This document shows, one piece after another, positions 1-9,934 of a stretch of DNA of 64,000 bases. The notes under the pieces were generated by a model. That model worked only from the letters and a program-made list of their open reading frames with translations. It did no database searches and had not been told where the DNA came from. The position numbers were made by a program, and so were the translations under genes. The stretch comes from JABDBE01 sp963832245. GTDB taxonomy: Bacteria > Acidobacteriota > Terriglobia > Terriglobales > Acidobacteriaceae. The DNA is taken from NCBI GenBank assembly GCA_963832245.1, contig CAWHTG010000004.1, positions 2,728,001 through 2,792,000 on the forward strand. Reading direction: 5' to 3'. The stretch's first letter is position 1, and each line of letters starts with the position of its first letter.

Positions 1-51
1 AAATCTACTCTACTGTACCGAATGCTATACATCTAGCGAAGGGGAGTAATT

Positions 52-786
52 ATGGGAAAGCTTGAAGGAAAAGTTGCAGTCATCACGGGTGGATCGAGCG
101 GCATGGCGCTGGCGAGCGCCAAGCGCTTCGTTGAAGAAGGCGCCTACGTTTTCATCACGGGTAGGAGGCAGGAGCAGCTCGATAAGGCCGTCAAGCTGAT
201 TGGCCGAAACGTGACCGGCGTGCGCGGTGACGCGGCCAATCTCGACGACCTCGACCGTCTGTTCGATACGGTCAAGCGGGAAAAGGGCAAGATCGACGTC
301 CTGTTCGCGAGCGCTGGCAGGGGCGAGGCCTTACCACTGGGCGAGATTACCGAGCAGCACTTTGATGCGGCCTTCGGCCTGAATACGCGCGGAACGCTGT
401 TTACCGTTCAGAAGGCGTTGCCGCTGTTCAACGATGGCGGATCGATCATCATGACCGGATCAGTTGCTTCGGTGAAGGGTTTTCCTGGTTTCGGCGTGTA
501 TGCGGCGAGTAAGGCGGCATTGCGCTCCTTTGCACGCACGTGGCTCAACGAACTGAAGGGCAGGAATATCCGGGTGAACGTGCTGGGCCCAGGGCCTATC
601 GCCACACCGATGCAGGAAGAAGTTCTCACCAAGGAAGCGAAGGAGATGTTCGAATCCCTGATCCCGCGGGGAAGGATGGGTCAACCTGAGGAAATCGCGA
701 CGGTCGCGCTGTTTCTTGCTTCCGACGATTCGAGCTTCGTGAACGGGGTGGAGTTGAATGTCGACGGCGGCTTCTCGGCCATCTGA
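52..786 (+). CDS. SDR family oxidoreductase
   Basis: A 244-residue classical short-chain dehydrogenase/reductase, expected to be a soluble NAD(P)-dependent enzyme reducing a carbonyl or oxidising an alcohol. Seen: the glycine-rich cofactor loop TGGSSGMA near residue 12, the catalytic triad S137, Y150 and K154 in the context YAASK, and a C-terminal NVDGGF motif typical of the family. The start ATG follows a GGGGAG ribosome site at good spacing. It precedes a damaged NADP-oxidoreductase gene by 26 bp, so the two may once have been co-transcribed together with the NTF2-like gene further on. The substrate cannot be inferred; the family is very broad. Confidence 0.92.
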   Translation: MGKLEGKVAVITGGSSGMALASAKRFVEEGAYVFITGRRQEQLDKAVKLIGRNVTGVRGDAANLDDLDRLFDTVKREKGKIDVLFASAGRGEALPLGEITEQHFDAAFGLNTRGTLFTVQKALPLFNDGGSIIMTGSVASVKGFPGFGVYAASKAALRSFARTWLNELKGRNIRVNVLGPGPIATPMQEEVLTKEAKEMFESLIPRGRMGQPEEIATVALFLASDDSSFVNGVELNVDGGFSAI

Positions 787-812
787 AGTCGGCGGTTGGG
801 ATCAATATCAAC

Positions 813-1434
813 ATGGATCGGAGAAGCACTGTGAGCTATGCGATTGTCGGATTCGGCAAGATAGGCCAGGCCCTCGCCCACGCGTTCGCCCGTAAAAACA
901 TCAACGTGACAGTCGCGAGTCGCCGGCCGCCTGAGGCGTTGGCGCCGCAGGCTCGGGCGATTGGACCTACGGTCGTCGCCAGGTCGCTGGCGGATGCACT
1001 CGAGGCCGAACACAATCATCCTGGCGGTTCCGTTCGGGGAACATCGCGAGATTGCGAAGGCCCTGCCGAGCTGGAAGGGCAAGACGGTCATCGACGCGAT
1101 GAACGCGCTTGGAGTTCTCCCTGAGGATCTGGACGGCCTCCTCTCCTCCGCCTTCGTTGCGAAGTCGTTCACCGGCGCTAAGTTGGTGAAAGGTTTTAAT
1201 CACCTGGTTGCGGCCACCCTGGCTACCGATCCGATCGTCGAGGGCGGCCACCGGGTCGTCTTTCTGTCGAGCGACGATGAGGATGCGATCGCTCCCGTGG
1301 CAGATTTGGCCAAACAACTCGGGTTCGCACCCGTCAAGCTCGGAAAGCTCAACGAGGGGGGCGCGCTGGTGCACGCACGCGGCCGCACTTGGGGTCAGCT
1401 CATCTTCCAGGATTTGTTCAAGAAGCAGCAGTAA
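813..1434 (+). pseudogene. NADPH-dependent F420 reductase-like protein, frameshifted
   Basis: The N-terminal Rossmann segment (AIVGFGKIGQALAHAFARK) is read in one frame from 813 and the remainder (from TIILAVPFGEH onward) in another frame to the stop at 1434. Together they make a single F420-dependent NADP-oxidoreductase-family protein of about 206 residues, the usual length. The join is near 1009-1011, where removing one A from the run in gccgaacaca restores a continuous frame. The enzyme family transfers hydride between NADPH and a cofactor or substrate; the specific role is unknown. It sits between an SDR and an NTF2-like gene. Either a true single-base frameshift or a base-call error explains it. 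Confidence 0.8.
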
Positions 1435-1530
1435 TCAATCTATGACCGCGCGATTTGGCCCGAGAAGGATGCTTCCGAAACGTCGGATTAGATCGGACAC
1501 ACTTGATGTAAGGGAAAAGGAGAGATTTCG

Positions 1531-1947
1531 ATGAGCACCGAAAAGAATGTCCAGATTGTGAAGAATTTTCTTGCGGCACTCGGCCGCCGCGACAAGCAAG
1601 ATCTGCTGGCGTTGTCTGCCGAAGATATTGAGTGGATCATTCCGGGCGAGGACTGGCCGCTGGCCGGCACGCACCGCGGGCACGCTGGACTGAATAACTT
1701 ACTTCAGAAGGCTAACGAAACGGTGGAAACTTCGTACCCAGAACCCCCCGAGTTCATAGCGCACGGAGACCGGGTTCTGGTCGTCGGCTTCGCTAGGGGG
1801 ACAATCAAAGCCACGAATAGGACGTTCGAGGACCATTGGGTCTTCGCCATTACCATTCGAAATGGCAAAGTGACGAACATCCGTGAGTATGTCGACACGC
1901 AAGCCCTGGCGCGGGCCTCCGAGACGGCCGCGGTCCCGAGGCCCTGA
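1531..1947 (+). CDS. NTF2/SnoaL-like domain protein
   Basis: 138 residues with the cone-shaped NTF2 fold signature: an N-terminal helix (VQIVKNFLAALGRRD), the LSAEDIEWIIPG strand and the DHWVFAITIRNGKVTNIREYVD C-terminal strands, resembling the limonene-epoxide hydrolase/SnoaL group. Such proteins are small cytosolic enzymes or ligand binders; the ligand here is unknown. The ATG has a strong AAGGAGAG ribosome site. It lies 96 bp after the frameshifted NADP-oxidoreductase and may belong to the same small oxidoreductase operon. Confidence 0.82.
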   Translation: MSTEKNVQIVKNFLAALGRRDKQDLLALSAEDIEWIIPGEDWPLAGTHRGHAGLNNLLQKANETVETSYPEPPEFIAHGDRVLVVGFARGTIKATNRTFEDHWVFAITIRNGKVTNIREYVDTQALARASETAAVPRP

Positions 1948-2331
1948 CCCATCGCGCTGTTTCGTCTCGGCAATCTGAATCGGCGGATCTCAGTCAGTGC
2001 ATGATCGCCAATGTACTCTCTGAGTCACGATCAGTAACGATAAGTCGGCATGGCGCTAGGATCTGGGGAAAAGGGTCTAACGGAATGAAATACCCATCTC
2101 CGTTTATCGATCCTAGCCCGGCCTCATCTCCGAGAAGCCGACTTACGCCCCGTGGTTGTGTGTAGCTCAACTTCCGAGTAGTCCGTGACTCGGGCACAAC
2201 CCCTGGAGGCCACAGTCACCGGATGCGAGAAAACACTTTTGCTTGACTCACAAAACAAGTGGCTCTCATTTTCCGCTCGGCGCAGATGTCGCTATTGACC
2301 TTCGCGTGCAGCGAACATACGATCTCAGTGC
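1948..2331. other. Intergenic region, no gene seen
   Basis: 384 bp between the NTF2-like gene and the kinase. I see no convincing coding sequence, RNA gene or strong hairpin. It presumably contains the kinase promoter, which I could not pinpoint. Confidence 0.5.
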
Positions 2332-4986
2332 ATGGCCACGCCTTCCCAACCCCTCGGGCAGACGGTGTCCCATTACCGCATACTCCACAAAATCGGCGGT
2401 GGGGGCATGGGCGTTGTCTATGAGGCCGAAGACCTCAAGCTTGGTCGCCACGTCGCGCTGAAGTTTTTGCCCGACGACCTCGCTAACGACGCGCAAGCGC
2501 TCACCCGGTTTCAGCGGGAGGCCAAAGCGGCGTCTTCTCTGAACCACCCAAACATTTGCACGATCTACGAGATTGATGAGGCCGACGGGCGAGCGTTCAT
2601 CGCCATGGAACTGCTGGAAGGGAAGACGCTCCGGCACGTGATCGCTGGCAAGCCGCTGGAGATCGAAACCGTGCTCGATCTGGGTATCCAGATTGCCGAC
2701 GCTCTCGACGCGGCACATTCGAAGGGCATCGTCCATCGTGATATCAAGCCGGCGAACATCTTCCTCACCAACAGAGGTCAGGCGAAGATTCTCGATTTCG
2801 GGCTCGCCAAAGTATCGCTGAAGCCGGAAAGCGTTGCCCTGAGCGCCGCGACCATCGACTCCGAGGAGCACCTTACCAGCCCCGGCACTGCGCTGGGTAC
2901 TGTCGCTTACATGTCGCCGGAGCAGGTCCGGGGAAAGGAACTGGATCCCCGAACCGACTTGTTCTCGTTCGGGGCCGTCTTGTACGAGATGTCGACAGGG
3001 CTTCTCCCGTTTCGGGGAGATACCTCAGGCGTCATCTTCCACGCAATTCTGGAACGTGCTCCGACACCCGCCCTCCGCGTAAATCCCGATCTACCGCCCA
3101 AGCTGGAAGACATCGTCAATAAGGCGCTGGAGAAGGATCCAAACCTGCGTTATCAGCATGCCTCAGACTTTCGTACCGATCTCGAGCGCCTGAAACGTGA
3201 TACGGATTCCGGGAAAGCGCTAGCAAAGGGCGCCACTTCCGCAGTCAGAACGACGGGGACGGAAGCGCCAATGGCGCAACGGCTTTGGTCGAGATGGGCA
3301 GTGCTCCTTGCGGCTGCGGCAGTCCTTGCGGGCGTAGTCGTGGCTTGGATGCGGTGGCCGGTGCCACCACCCCGGGTCCTGGGCACAACGCAAGTCACCA
3401 ATGATGGGAGATTGAAAGCTCCGCCCGCGCTTACCGACGGCTCACGTGTGTACTACATGACGATTGGCCAAGGGCTGGTTCTCTACCAGGCCTCTGTAAC
3501 GGGCGGGGGGACCGCGGCGATTTCAGAACCATTCGCAGGTCTCACTGCTTACGTGATGGGAATCTCGCCCAGTGGCTCGGAACTCCTGGTGCAGACCTGG
3601 GAGGGATCACATGCCGAAGGACCGGTTTGGGTGGTGCCAACGCTGGCCGGGTCACGTCATCGGCTGGGCAGCCTCGTGTCCTCTAATGCCAATTGGTCGC
3701 CGGATGGGCAAGCCATTGTTTTTGCCAAAGGTGGGAATTTGAATCTTGCCCGAAACGATGGCACCGAAGCCCATGCGATCTTGACCATCGCCGGAGTACC
3801 TGAATGGATCCGATGGTCCCCGGATGGCCACAAACTGCGCTTCACCGTCAATGATGCTAAGACCGGAACGCAATCTCTCTGGGAGGCAGGAGTGGACGGG
3901 ACCGATCTTCATCCATTGCTTCCGGGCTGGAACAATCCTCCCGCCGAATGCTGTGGTAGCTGGACCCCAGATGGAAGGTATTTTGTTTTTCAGTCCACGC
4001 ACCACGGCAGATCGGATGTCTGGGCCATGCGCGAGAGAGGAACCCTCCTTGGGAAAGCTGACCGGGAACCGGTGCAATTGACGGCAGGTCCGATGGATTC
4101 TCTCGGGCCAGTCCCCAGTAAAGATGGCAAGAAGCTGTTCGTGGTCGGGTGGCTGCGACGCGCCGAGCTCGCTCGCTACGACCTGAAATCTCAACAGTTC
4201 GTGCCGTTTATGTCAGGTATGTCGGCCGAATCTCTAACCTACTCCAATGACGGACAGTGGGTGACCTATACAAGTATTCCGGAAGGGAATCTTTTCAGAA
4301 GCAGGATCGATGGCAGTGAGAAGTTGCAACTCACGTTCCCGCCGGTAACAGCCTATGAGCCGCGCTGGTCTCCGGACGGGAAGAGGATCGCTTTCCATGG
4401 GAGCAGGCCAGGCCAAAACTGGAGAATGTATCTCATCTCCACGGATGGTGGTGAAGCGGAAGAAGTCATGACCGGCGTGGGCGATGTGGGGTGGTCGCCA
4501 GACGGAAAGTCTCTGATCTTCCATTCCGGCATGGAAGACCTTGTTTCAACTTCGCCGAGGGCGGTTCAGCTCATGGACTTGAACAGCCGGAAGATTTCAA
4601 CGATACCGGGCTCGGAAGGATTCTATTCGCCGCGCTGGTCCCCCGATGGACACTATATCGCGGCGCTCCAGGTTGGTCCGGAGGTCCTACAGTTATACGA
4701 TGTCCGCACCAGCAAGTGGACCAAGTTGGAGGACATTCCCGTTGGTTGGCCGATTTGGTCGAAGGACTCGAAGTACATCTACTTTGATTCGACTGAAAGC
4801 GTCCCGAAGTTGTATCGCATTCGAATTGCCGACCATAATCTCGAGCAGGTGGCAAGTCTCCAGGGCATCCGCCTGGCGCCAACACTTGGCGGTTCCTTAA
4901 CCGGACTAGCTCCGGATGATTCGCCTTTGGTGTCGCGGGATGTAGGCACCCAGGAAATCTACGCGCTTGATCTGGAGTTGCCATAA
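2332..4986 (+). CDS. Serine/threonine protein kinase with C-terminal PD40 beta-propeller
   Basis: 884 residues. The PknB-type kinase domain occupies about 14-290: glycine loop IGGGGMGVVYEA, catalytic K44, HRDIKPANIF with D137, DFGLA with D155, and GTVAYMSPEQVRG in the activation segment. One membrane helix lies near 322-342 (VLLAAAAVLAGVVVAWM). The rest is a TolB/PD40-type propeller with many WSPDG repeats, expected outside the cytoplasmic membrane. This architecture is common in Acidobacteriota, where the propeller is thought to sense a ligand and signal through the inner kinase. All catalytic residues are present. No strong ribosome site precedes the ATG, but homology begins right after it. 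Confidence 0.93.
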   Translation: MATPSQPLGQTVSHYRILHKIGGGGMGVVYEAEDLKLGRHVALKFLPDDLANDAQALTRFQREAKAASSLNHPNICTIYEIDEADGRAFIAMELLEGKTLRHVIAGKPLEIETVLDLGIQIADALDAAHSKGIVHRDIKPANIFLTNRGQAKILDFGLAKVSLKPESVALSAATIDSEEHLTSPGTALGTVAYMSPEQVRGKELDPRTDLFSFGAVLYEMSTGLLPFRGDTSGVIFHAILERAPTPALRVNPDLPPKLEDIVNKALEKDPNLRYQHASDFRTDLERLKRDTDSGKALAKGATSAVRTTGTEAPMAQRLWSRWAVLLAAAAVLAGVVVAWMRWPVPPPRVLGTTQVTNDGRLKAPPALTDGSRVYYMTIGQGLVLYQASVTGGGTAAISEPFAGLTAYVMGISPSGSELLVQTWEGSHAEGPVWVVPTLAGSRHRLGSLVSSNANWSPDGQAIVFAKGGNLNLARNDGTEAHAILTIAGVPEWIRWSPDGHKLRFTVNDAKTGTQSLWEAGVDGTDLHPLLPGWNNPPAECCGSWTPDGRYFVFQSTHHGRSDVWAMRERGTLLGKADREPVQLTAGPMDSLGPVPSKDGKKLFVVGWLRRAELARYDLKSQQFVPFMSGMSAESLTYSNDGQWVTYTSIPEGNLFRSRIDGSEKLQLTFPPVTAYEPRWSPDGKRIAFHGSRPGQNWRMYLISTDGGEAEEVMTGVGDVGWSPDGKSLIFHSGMEDLVSTSPRAVQLMDLNSRKISTIPGSEGFYSPRWSPDGHYIAALQVGPEVLQLYDVRTSKWTKLEDIPVGWPIWSKDSKYIYFDSTESVPKLYRIRIADHNLEQVASLQGIRLAPTLGGSLTGLAPDDSPLVSRDVGTQEIYALDLELP

Positions 4987-5247
4987 GATTCGCGCTACTG
5001 TTGCCCTCCGCCCCAACCGTGCCCAATCCGAACGAAGCCCGAGCGCAGTAGCAGAAGTTGTCTCGGCACTTGATTCGAGCCACAACACGATAACTCCCGG
5101 ATGGTCGGCCAACCGGAAGTTATCCAGAAACGCGCTTGGAAGAGATCAATGGCGATTTCCCCTAAGCCGACTTATGGCCAGCGGCGTTGAGAGTCTACCC
5201 ACGTTGGGGCCTTCTCGGGGGTCCTCTCAGAACTGTTTCTCACAGGC

Positions 5248-7317
5248 TCAGAACTCCAACTCGGCGACGAGCTGCACGTTGCGCGGGCTGCCGTTGCCGA
5301 AATAAGGGTTAAACGAATCCGGCGTGCTGGTCAACTGGAAGCCAGAACCGAAAGTCGTCGACGGGTTGGCAAAGTTCGGATGGTTCCAGATGTTGAAAAA
5401 TTCAGCGCGCAGGCGCAACCACCATTCGCGAGAGATCTGCTGAGATTTGACAAATGACATATCAAAGTCATTCAGGCTCGGTCCGCTGAAAGCGTTTCTC
5501 CCCAGATTGCCGTAAGTCCCAGCCAGAGGCTGCGCGAAAGCTGCCGGATTCAGATACGGCCCCAACGGATTGAACGCCACGTGAGGATTACCGACCAAAT
5601 TCGGGCGGTCGCGAAATTCGCCCGTACCAGAATTATCGAAGGGTAAGGTTATGTTGAGCGGCCCGCCAGTTTGCAGAGTCGTGATGCCATTCAATTGCCA
5701 GTTAGAGGTGAGCGCATGCAGCCAACCCGGCACACGTGCCGGAGCAGGTACGCGCCAGGCATACGTAACGGTAAAGCGATGGCGAAGGTCGAAATCCGAG
5801 CGGCCATAGTCCCGGCGCAGATTGCGGCTGTCTTCCGGCGGCCCGCGATAAAATCCGCCGGCGCCTGGACGCATCATCCAGGGATTTGGAAAACGTATAG
5901 CTAGCCCGAAATGTCACATTGGCGGCCGAGCGCTGGGCGGAGACTTGGAGGCTGTTGTAGTTCGAATCCGCGATATCGGAAAGCGTGTTGATCACGCGAA
6001 ACTGAGGGAATGCTGCCGCAAACGGCCGGCGAGCTTGCTCACTCACGAGATCGGAACTTCCGGGGCTAGGCTGATTGATATCGATCACCACGGGCAAATC
6101 AGTGCCGCGCGTGCCGTAATACGCGACGCACACAGATTGCTGTGCGCCGAGACGCTGTTCGAATGCGAGATCAAAGTTCTGGTAGCGGGGATCGGGGAAA
6201 TGGGTGCTTACAGCAAAAACATCGAATGGCGGCCGCGGTACTGCGCCAAAGATCTGGATACCCGGACCAAAGGGCACAGGCGCCGGGGGCGTAATCGTGA
6301 AGATTGCACTGGAACCGATCGGATTGAATATCGGCCCTGCAAGTACGGAGTTCGCGTTACTGCTGTTGTCCATTAATTCGTCAAACGACTGGGCGTTGAA
6401 ATACATTCCCCAGCCGCCGCTTAACGTGCGAGAGCCGCCTAATCCGAGCGAAAACGCGCCGCGTGGGGCGAGGTCGTTGAGGTTCGGCTGATATTCGTGC
6501 TCAAGTCCAGCAGAGCCAACCAGTACCAGCCCGGCGTCCGGAAGGAAGTTACTCAGCCTTCCTTGCTTCTCTGTAGGCACAGAGAACTGATCGTGACGTA
6601 ATCCAAGTGTAACTTTCAGGGCAGGCCAAAGCTGCCAGCCGTCTTCAATGAATGCGGCCCAGCGATGCTGGCGCAGGTAGCGTTGTGAGTCACCACGCGC
6701 AATGGTGGTGACGTCGGGAGCAGGCAGGCCAGCCAGCAGGTCCACCAAGCTGGCAATCGCGAAGTTGCTCGAGAGTTGATCGCCGAGCTGCGAGCCGTCG
6801 AACACCATCCGCCCGCGCATGCCCGTATCTGTGAAGGCGTTCTCTTGGAGTATTGTTATGCTGCCCCCGAACTTCCATTGGTGCGCGCCGCGGTTCCAAG
6901 CGATTCCATCGGAAAAATCGTACGCGTTGCTTACGCGGCCCCGCGGCAGCGAGAGAGGAGCGCCGAGATTTTCGTATTCGCCGGGCGCAATATCGATTTC
7001 CGGCAGACCGAAGTTGCGGGCCGAGTTGACTCCGGTGTTCAAGCCGAGTGTTGTTACGTTGAAGTCCTTGTCTCCAGGAAATGTTGTTTCGTTGTAGCGC
7101 GAATAGCCGACCCGGGCAGAGTTGAGCAAGCGCGATGACAGCGCTCGTTGCCACTGGGTAGCAAACAATTGCACGATATCGTGGGATTGCGAAGCGTAAG
7201 CCGGCAGCCGCGAGCCTGCTCCCAACCCGAACTGCCCCTGAGGAAAACTCTGACGATTTGCGCCGAAAGCGTACGAAGCGGAGATACCCTCTACTGAGGT
7301 GATTCAGATTGTCCGAG
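5248..7317 (-). pseudogene. TonB-dependent receptor, N-terminally truncated and frameshifted
   Basis: Barrel region of a carboxypeptidase-regulatory TonB-dependent outer-membrane receptor. Recognisable family text runs from about 7317 (an NLNHLS...SYAFGANRQSFP segment lacking any start) through the typical SYTFSKSLDD near 5880, then continues in another frame with FDLRHRFTVTYAW and ends in the expected NVQLVAELEF terminus. The frame change is at about 5870-5880. The signal peptide, carboxypeptidase-regulatory domain and plug are absent: homology stops abruptly where the nuclease remnant begins at 7320. It is therefore a 5'-deleted and frameshifted remnant that cannot make a working receptor. 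Confidence 0.85.
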
Positions 7318-7320
7318 TCA

Positions 7321-7904
7321 CTACGGCTTCCAGCCTGAGGCTTTAATCACCTGCAAGAGTATTCCGACTTCCGAAGACGCCACAGTTGTCTTTGTCTTTT
7401 TGTAGAGATCGCTCAACATGTCTTGCAGAGTGAGAATCCTGATGGGGTTGCCGCGTAAATTCCTTTTAAAGAGTTCGCATTCTTGCCAGACTATCGCACT
7501 GCCGACTAGCTTGGTCACGGGCCGTAACATAGGTGAATTGAGTTGACCCGGTGAGTTTTTCGACCTCAGATACTAGTGCATTTCCCCATTTTTGGCTTTG
7601 CCAGTTCGCGGAAGCTACGCCAAGCATCCCTTCCTTCCCTCTTCAGGTTGCCTTCGATTGCATCAATCCTATCCTTCGCGTTGAATCCCTCTTGCCAACT
7701 CTTGCAGCTAACAACCCAGACGCGTTCAAACCCTTCACGTTTCGGATGCAGTCCGATCACATCAACATCACTGGCAACACAGTCATCTTTGGTGATGTAG
7801 TCGGGGTCTGTCGCAGCAGGTTGGAACTTCACGTTGTGAACCGTGAAAAAACCGTTGAACTTCAGGTAGTCATCGACGAGTTGCTCTAGTATGTCTTCCT
7901 TCAT
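7321..7904 (-). pseudogene. Restriction-endonuclease-like protein with two frameshifts
   Basis: Three reading frames join into one protein of about 193 residues. The first runs from the ATG at 7904 (MKEDILEQLVDDYL..., with SDVDVIGLHP and VWVVSCKSWQ, a PD-(D/E)XK-like core) to near 7590. A second frame then carries GNALVSEVEKLTGSTQFTYV to about 7500. The original frame group resumes with IVWQECELFKRNLRGN and ends in VIKASGWKP at 7321. The first shift is explained by one extra A in ccaaaaatgggg near 7592. I recall a family of nuclease-like proteins with this overall pattern, found beside restriction genes; the exact family name should be checked. It lies next to a restriction subunit fragment. 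Confidence 0.65.
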
Positions 7905-7916
7905 GTTGACCGAGAG

Positions 7917-8318
7917 CTAGTCGGACTCCATTACATCCGCAGAAACGGCAGTTATGATCCCTCTCACTTCCGTGGTCTTCTTTGCAATTCGGTATGCCCA
8001 TCGCCCGTACGTGCCTTCAGCATTCACAGCCGAAACCCACCGCTCAGCAGCCGCTCGCTTCACATCCTCAAGCGGGTCGTAGCCTTTGGTCTCCAAAATC
8101 ACGTGGAGGGAGGAATCGGTTTTGAGTCGCATGATGAAGTCGGGCATGTAGTCATGCATCTGCCCGTTGTACAGGTACGGGACAGCAAACCCGAGCCCAG
8201 CGTTCTTCACGAACGAATGTCCTCCGCGAGAACCCATCCGTCGCAACTGCTTCATTAGTAATCCCGCTCTCCCCCAGTGCGGAATACTCTGGCACTCACC
8301 CGAATGGGCCTCGCGCAA
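7917..8318 (-). pseudogene. C-terminal fragment of a type III restriction enzyme subunit
   Basis: Only the C-terminal nuclease portion remains. The segment contains PDFIMRL followed by VILETKGYDPLED, the D...ExK pattern of a PD-(D/E)XK nuclease, as in the tail of Res subunits of type III-like systems (BPTD_3080-like family). The helicase part that should precede it is missing, an in-frame stop lies just upstream at about 8335, and the first available start is a weak TTG. With the neighbouring nuclease-like pseudogene 12 bp downstream, it marks a dead restriction locus. Confidence 0.7.
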
Positions 8319-8525
8319 GACCGGGCGCGACTATAGCATTTCCTTGCTCTCCGCTCTGTCTGGCATCGAACAGAAATAAAATAAAAACTTTGCGGCGAGT
8401 ACGCCGCAGTCAATCACGGACGACGCCGATCAGGATACGCGACACTTCCTCACCGAATACGGGATGCGGCGTATGGTGTCGGCTTCAAATCAAGGTTAGC
8501 TTAAGAATTAAGGAGAAAACTGAAA

Positions 8526-8792
8526 ATGGAAACCAGAGTAGAACGTGGGCAGGCGAGCGAGGACCGAGTCACGGGCGCAATTGAGCGCCAGACATCACAG
8601 GCACCATCGAGCTTGTTCTTGGGACTTGCCCTGGGGTCAATGGCAATCTCAGCCGTGTTGAAAATCTCAGGAAAGGATGACTGGGCACTTTTTGTGGGGC
8701 AGTGGGCAGCGCCGTTTCTCATTATGGGTACCTACAACAAAATGGTGAAGCAGCACGGATCGGATGCGACAAGCCATCTTGATGCGGCCTAA
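8526..8792 (+). CDS. Small two-helix membrane protein, unknown
   Basis: 88 residues: a charged N-terminus of about 27 residues, then two hydrophobic segments (SLFLGLALGSMAISAVL and WALFVGQWAAPFLIMG) and a short polar tail. A good AAGGAG site precedes the ATG. It opens the stress-gene stretch that runs to 11.1 kb and probably sits in the cytoplasmic membrane. I do not recognise a named family; similar small proteins accompany BON and ferritin-like stress genes in related genomes. Confidence 0.7.
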   Translation: METRVERGQASEDRVTGAIERQTSQAPSSLFLGLALGSMAISAVLKISGKDDWALFVGQWAAPFLIMGTYNKMVKQHGSDATSHLDAA

Positions 8793-8918
8793 GATTCCTC
8801 CGCGAGCCCGTCGAGCACGCCTACTTCTAGGCCACCTATCAAAAACCCTATGCAACTAAACGTTCGCACCACAATCAAGCGTTGCGCTGAGAAGCGCGAT
8901 ACTCAAAAGGAGAATTAC

Positions 8919-9098
8919 ATGCAAGACGATATGAATAAGGAGCAGAGCCAGAATCCGGGACAATCGCGTCAACAACCCGGACAACCGCAACAGAAACACG
9001 ATGATCCGTCAAAAAAGAACCCTACTCAGGACCGTAATCAGGAGCAGGACGACAATCAGAAGCAACAGGACCAAGGCGGTCAGCGTCGAGCTTCCTAA
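8919..9098 (+). CDS. Small glutamine-rich hydrophilic protein, unknown
   Basis: 59 residues made almost entirely of Q, D, N, P, K and R, with no hydrophobic core, so it is probably intrinsically disordered, in the manner of hydrophilin-like stress proteins. The ATG at 8919 is chosen because AAAAGGAG lies 7 bp upstream; an earlier start would add a segment without a ribosome site. It lies between two stress-type genes on the same strand. The function is not known. Confidence 0.65.
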   Translation: MQDDMNKEQSQNPGQSRQQPGQPQQKHDDPSKKNPTQDRNQEQDDNQKQQDQGGQRRAS

Positions 9099-9175
9099 AG
9101 CTTCATTGGGTCCCGGCCCAGATTGGCGGGACCTATTTCATGCGGAACTCATCGAAAATCATTTCAGGAGGAAAC

Positions 9176-9721
9176 ATGCCAAACGATAGCTTGAAAAAAC
9201 TGTATGTAGAGGAATTGAAGGATTTGTACAGCGCCGAGAATCAACTGGTCAAAGCGCTGCCCAAGATGGCCAGGGCCGCATCGTCGGATGAGCTACGGAA
9301 GGGATTTGAAGAGCATCTGGAACAGACCAAGGGTCACGTACAACGTCTGGAAAAGATTTTCCAGGCTTTGGGAGAAAGTCCTAAGGGAAAGAAATGCAAG
9401 GGCATGGAAGGTTTGGTGGAGGAAGGCTCGGAAGTGATGGAGGAGGACTTCGAGGGCAGCCTGCTGGACGCGGCGCTTATTGGCGCGGCACAACGGGTCG
9501 AGCATTACGAAATTGCGGCATACGGAACGGTTTGCGCCTTCGCCAAGGAACTCGGAGAGACGGAACAGAACTCTTTGCTGAACGAAACTCTCGAAGAAGA
9601 AAAAGAAACCGATGAGAATCTCACTCAACTTGCTCAGCAGATCAATACGCAAGCGAATGAAGGTGAGGAAAAAGGGAAAGAAGAGGCGGCGGGCAAGAAG
9701 AAGTTTAGGCGCGTGGCATAG
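9176..9721 (+). CDS. YciE/YciF ferroxidase-family (DUF892) protein
   Basis: 181 residues with the ferritin-like DUF892 pattern: YVEELKDLYSAENQL near the N-terminus, EHLEQTKGHVQRLEKIF, a DAALIGAAQRVEHYEIAAYG helix carrying metal-ligand E and H residues, and ETLEEEKETDENLTQLA. The family forms four-helix bundles, some with di-iron sites, linked to osmotic and oxidative stress. The tail is lysine/glutamate-rich. The ATG at 9176 is chosen because CAGGAGGAAAC is immediately upstream. A strong hairpin terminator follows 21 bp after the stop. Confidence 0.9.
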   Translation: MPNDSLKKLYVEELKDLYSAENQLVKALPKMARAASSDELRKGFEEHLEQTKGHVQRLEKIFQALGESPKGKKCKGMEGLVEEGSEVMEEDFEGSLLDAALIGAAQRVEHYEIAAYGTVCAFAKELGETEQNSLLNETLEEEKETDENLTQLAQQINTQANEGEEKGKEEAAGKKKFRRVA

Positions 9722-9742
9722 TCCGTCACTGTATTGCAAAGG

Positions 9743-9780
9743 AACGTCCTGAGGCGGGTAACTCAGGGCGTTAGTTTTCT
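9743..9780 (+). terminator. Rho-independent terminator after the DUF892 gene
   Basis: An 11-bp stem (aacgtcctgag at 9743-9753 pairing with ctcagggcgtt at 9762-9772, one G-T pair) is followed by agttttct. Confidence 0.8.
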
Positions 9781-9934
9781 TCCAATCTTATCGGGGCTAC
9801 TTCTTCAGGGATGCATAAGTACAGTATGGACGTTAGTTACGTATCGTCAATTCTCTTATACGGTTGGTTGGTCACTATGACGACACGATTGATATTGCTT
9901 CCGCAGTTATAGGGCAACCCAAGAAGGAGGACAA

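Noticed and set aside
8391..8408. Hairpin tgcggcg/cgccgca as a terminator
   Set aside because: A T-run exists only when read on the minus strand, and no minus-strand gene lies upstream of it.
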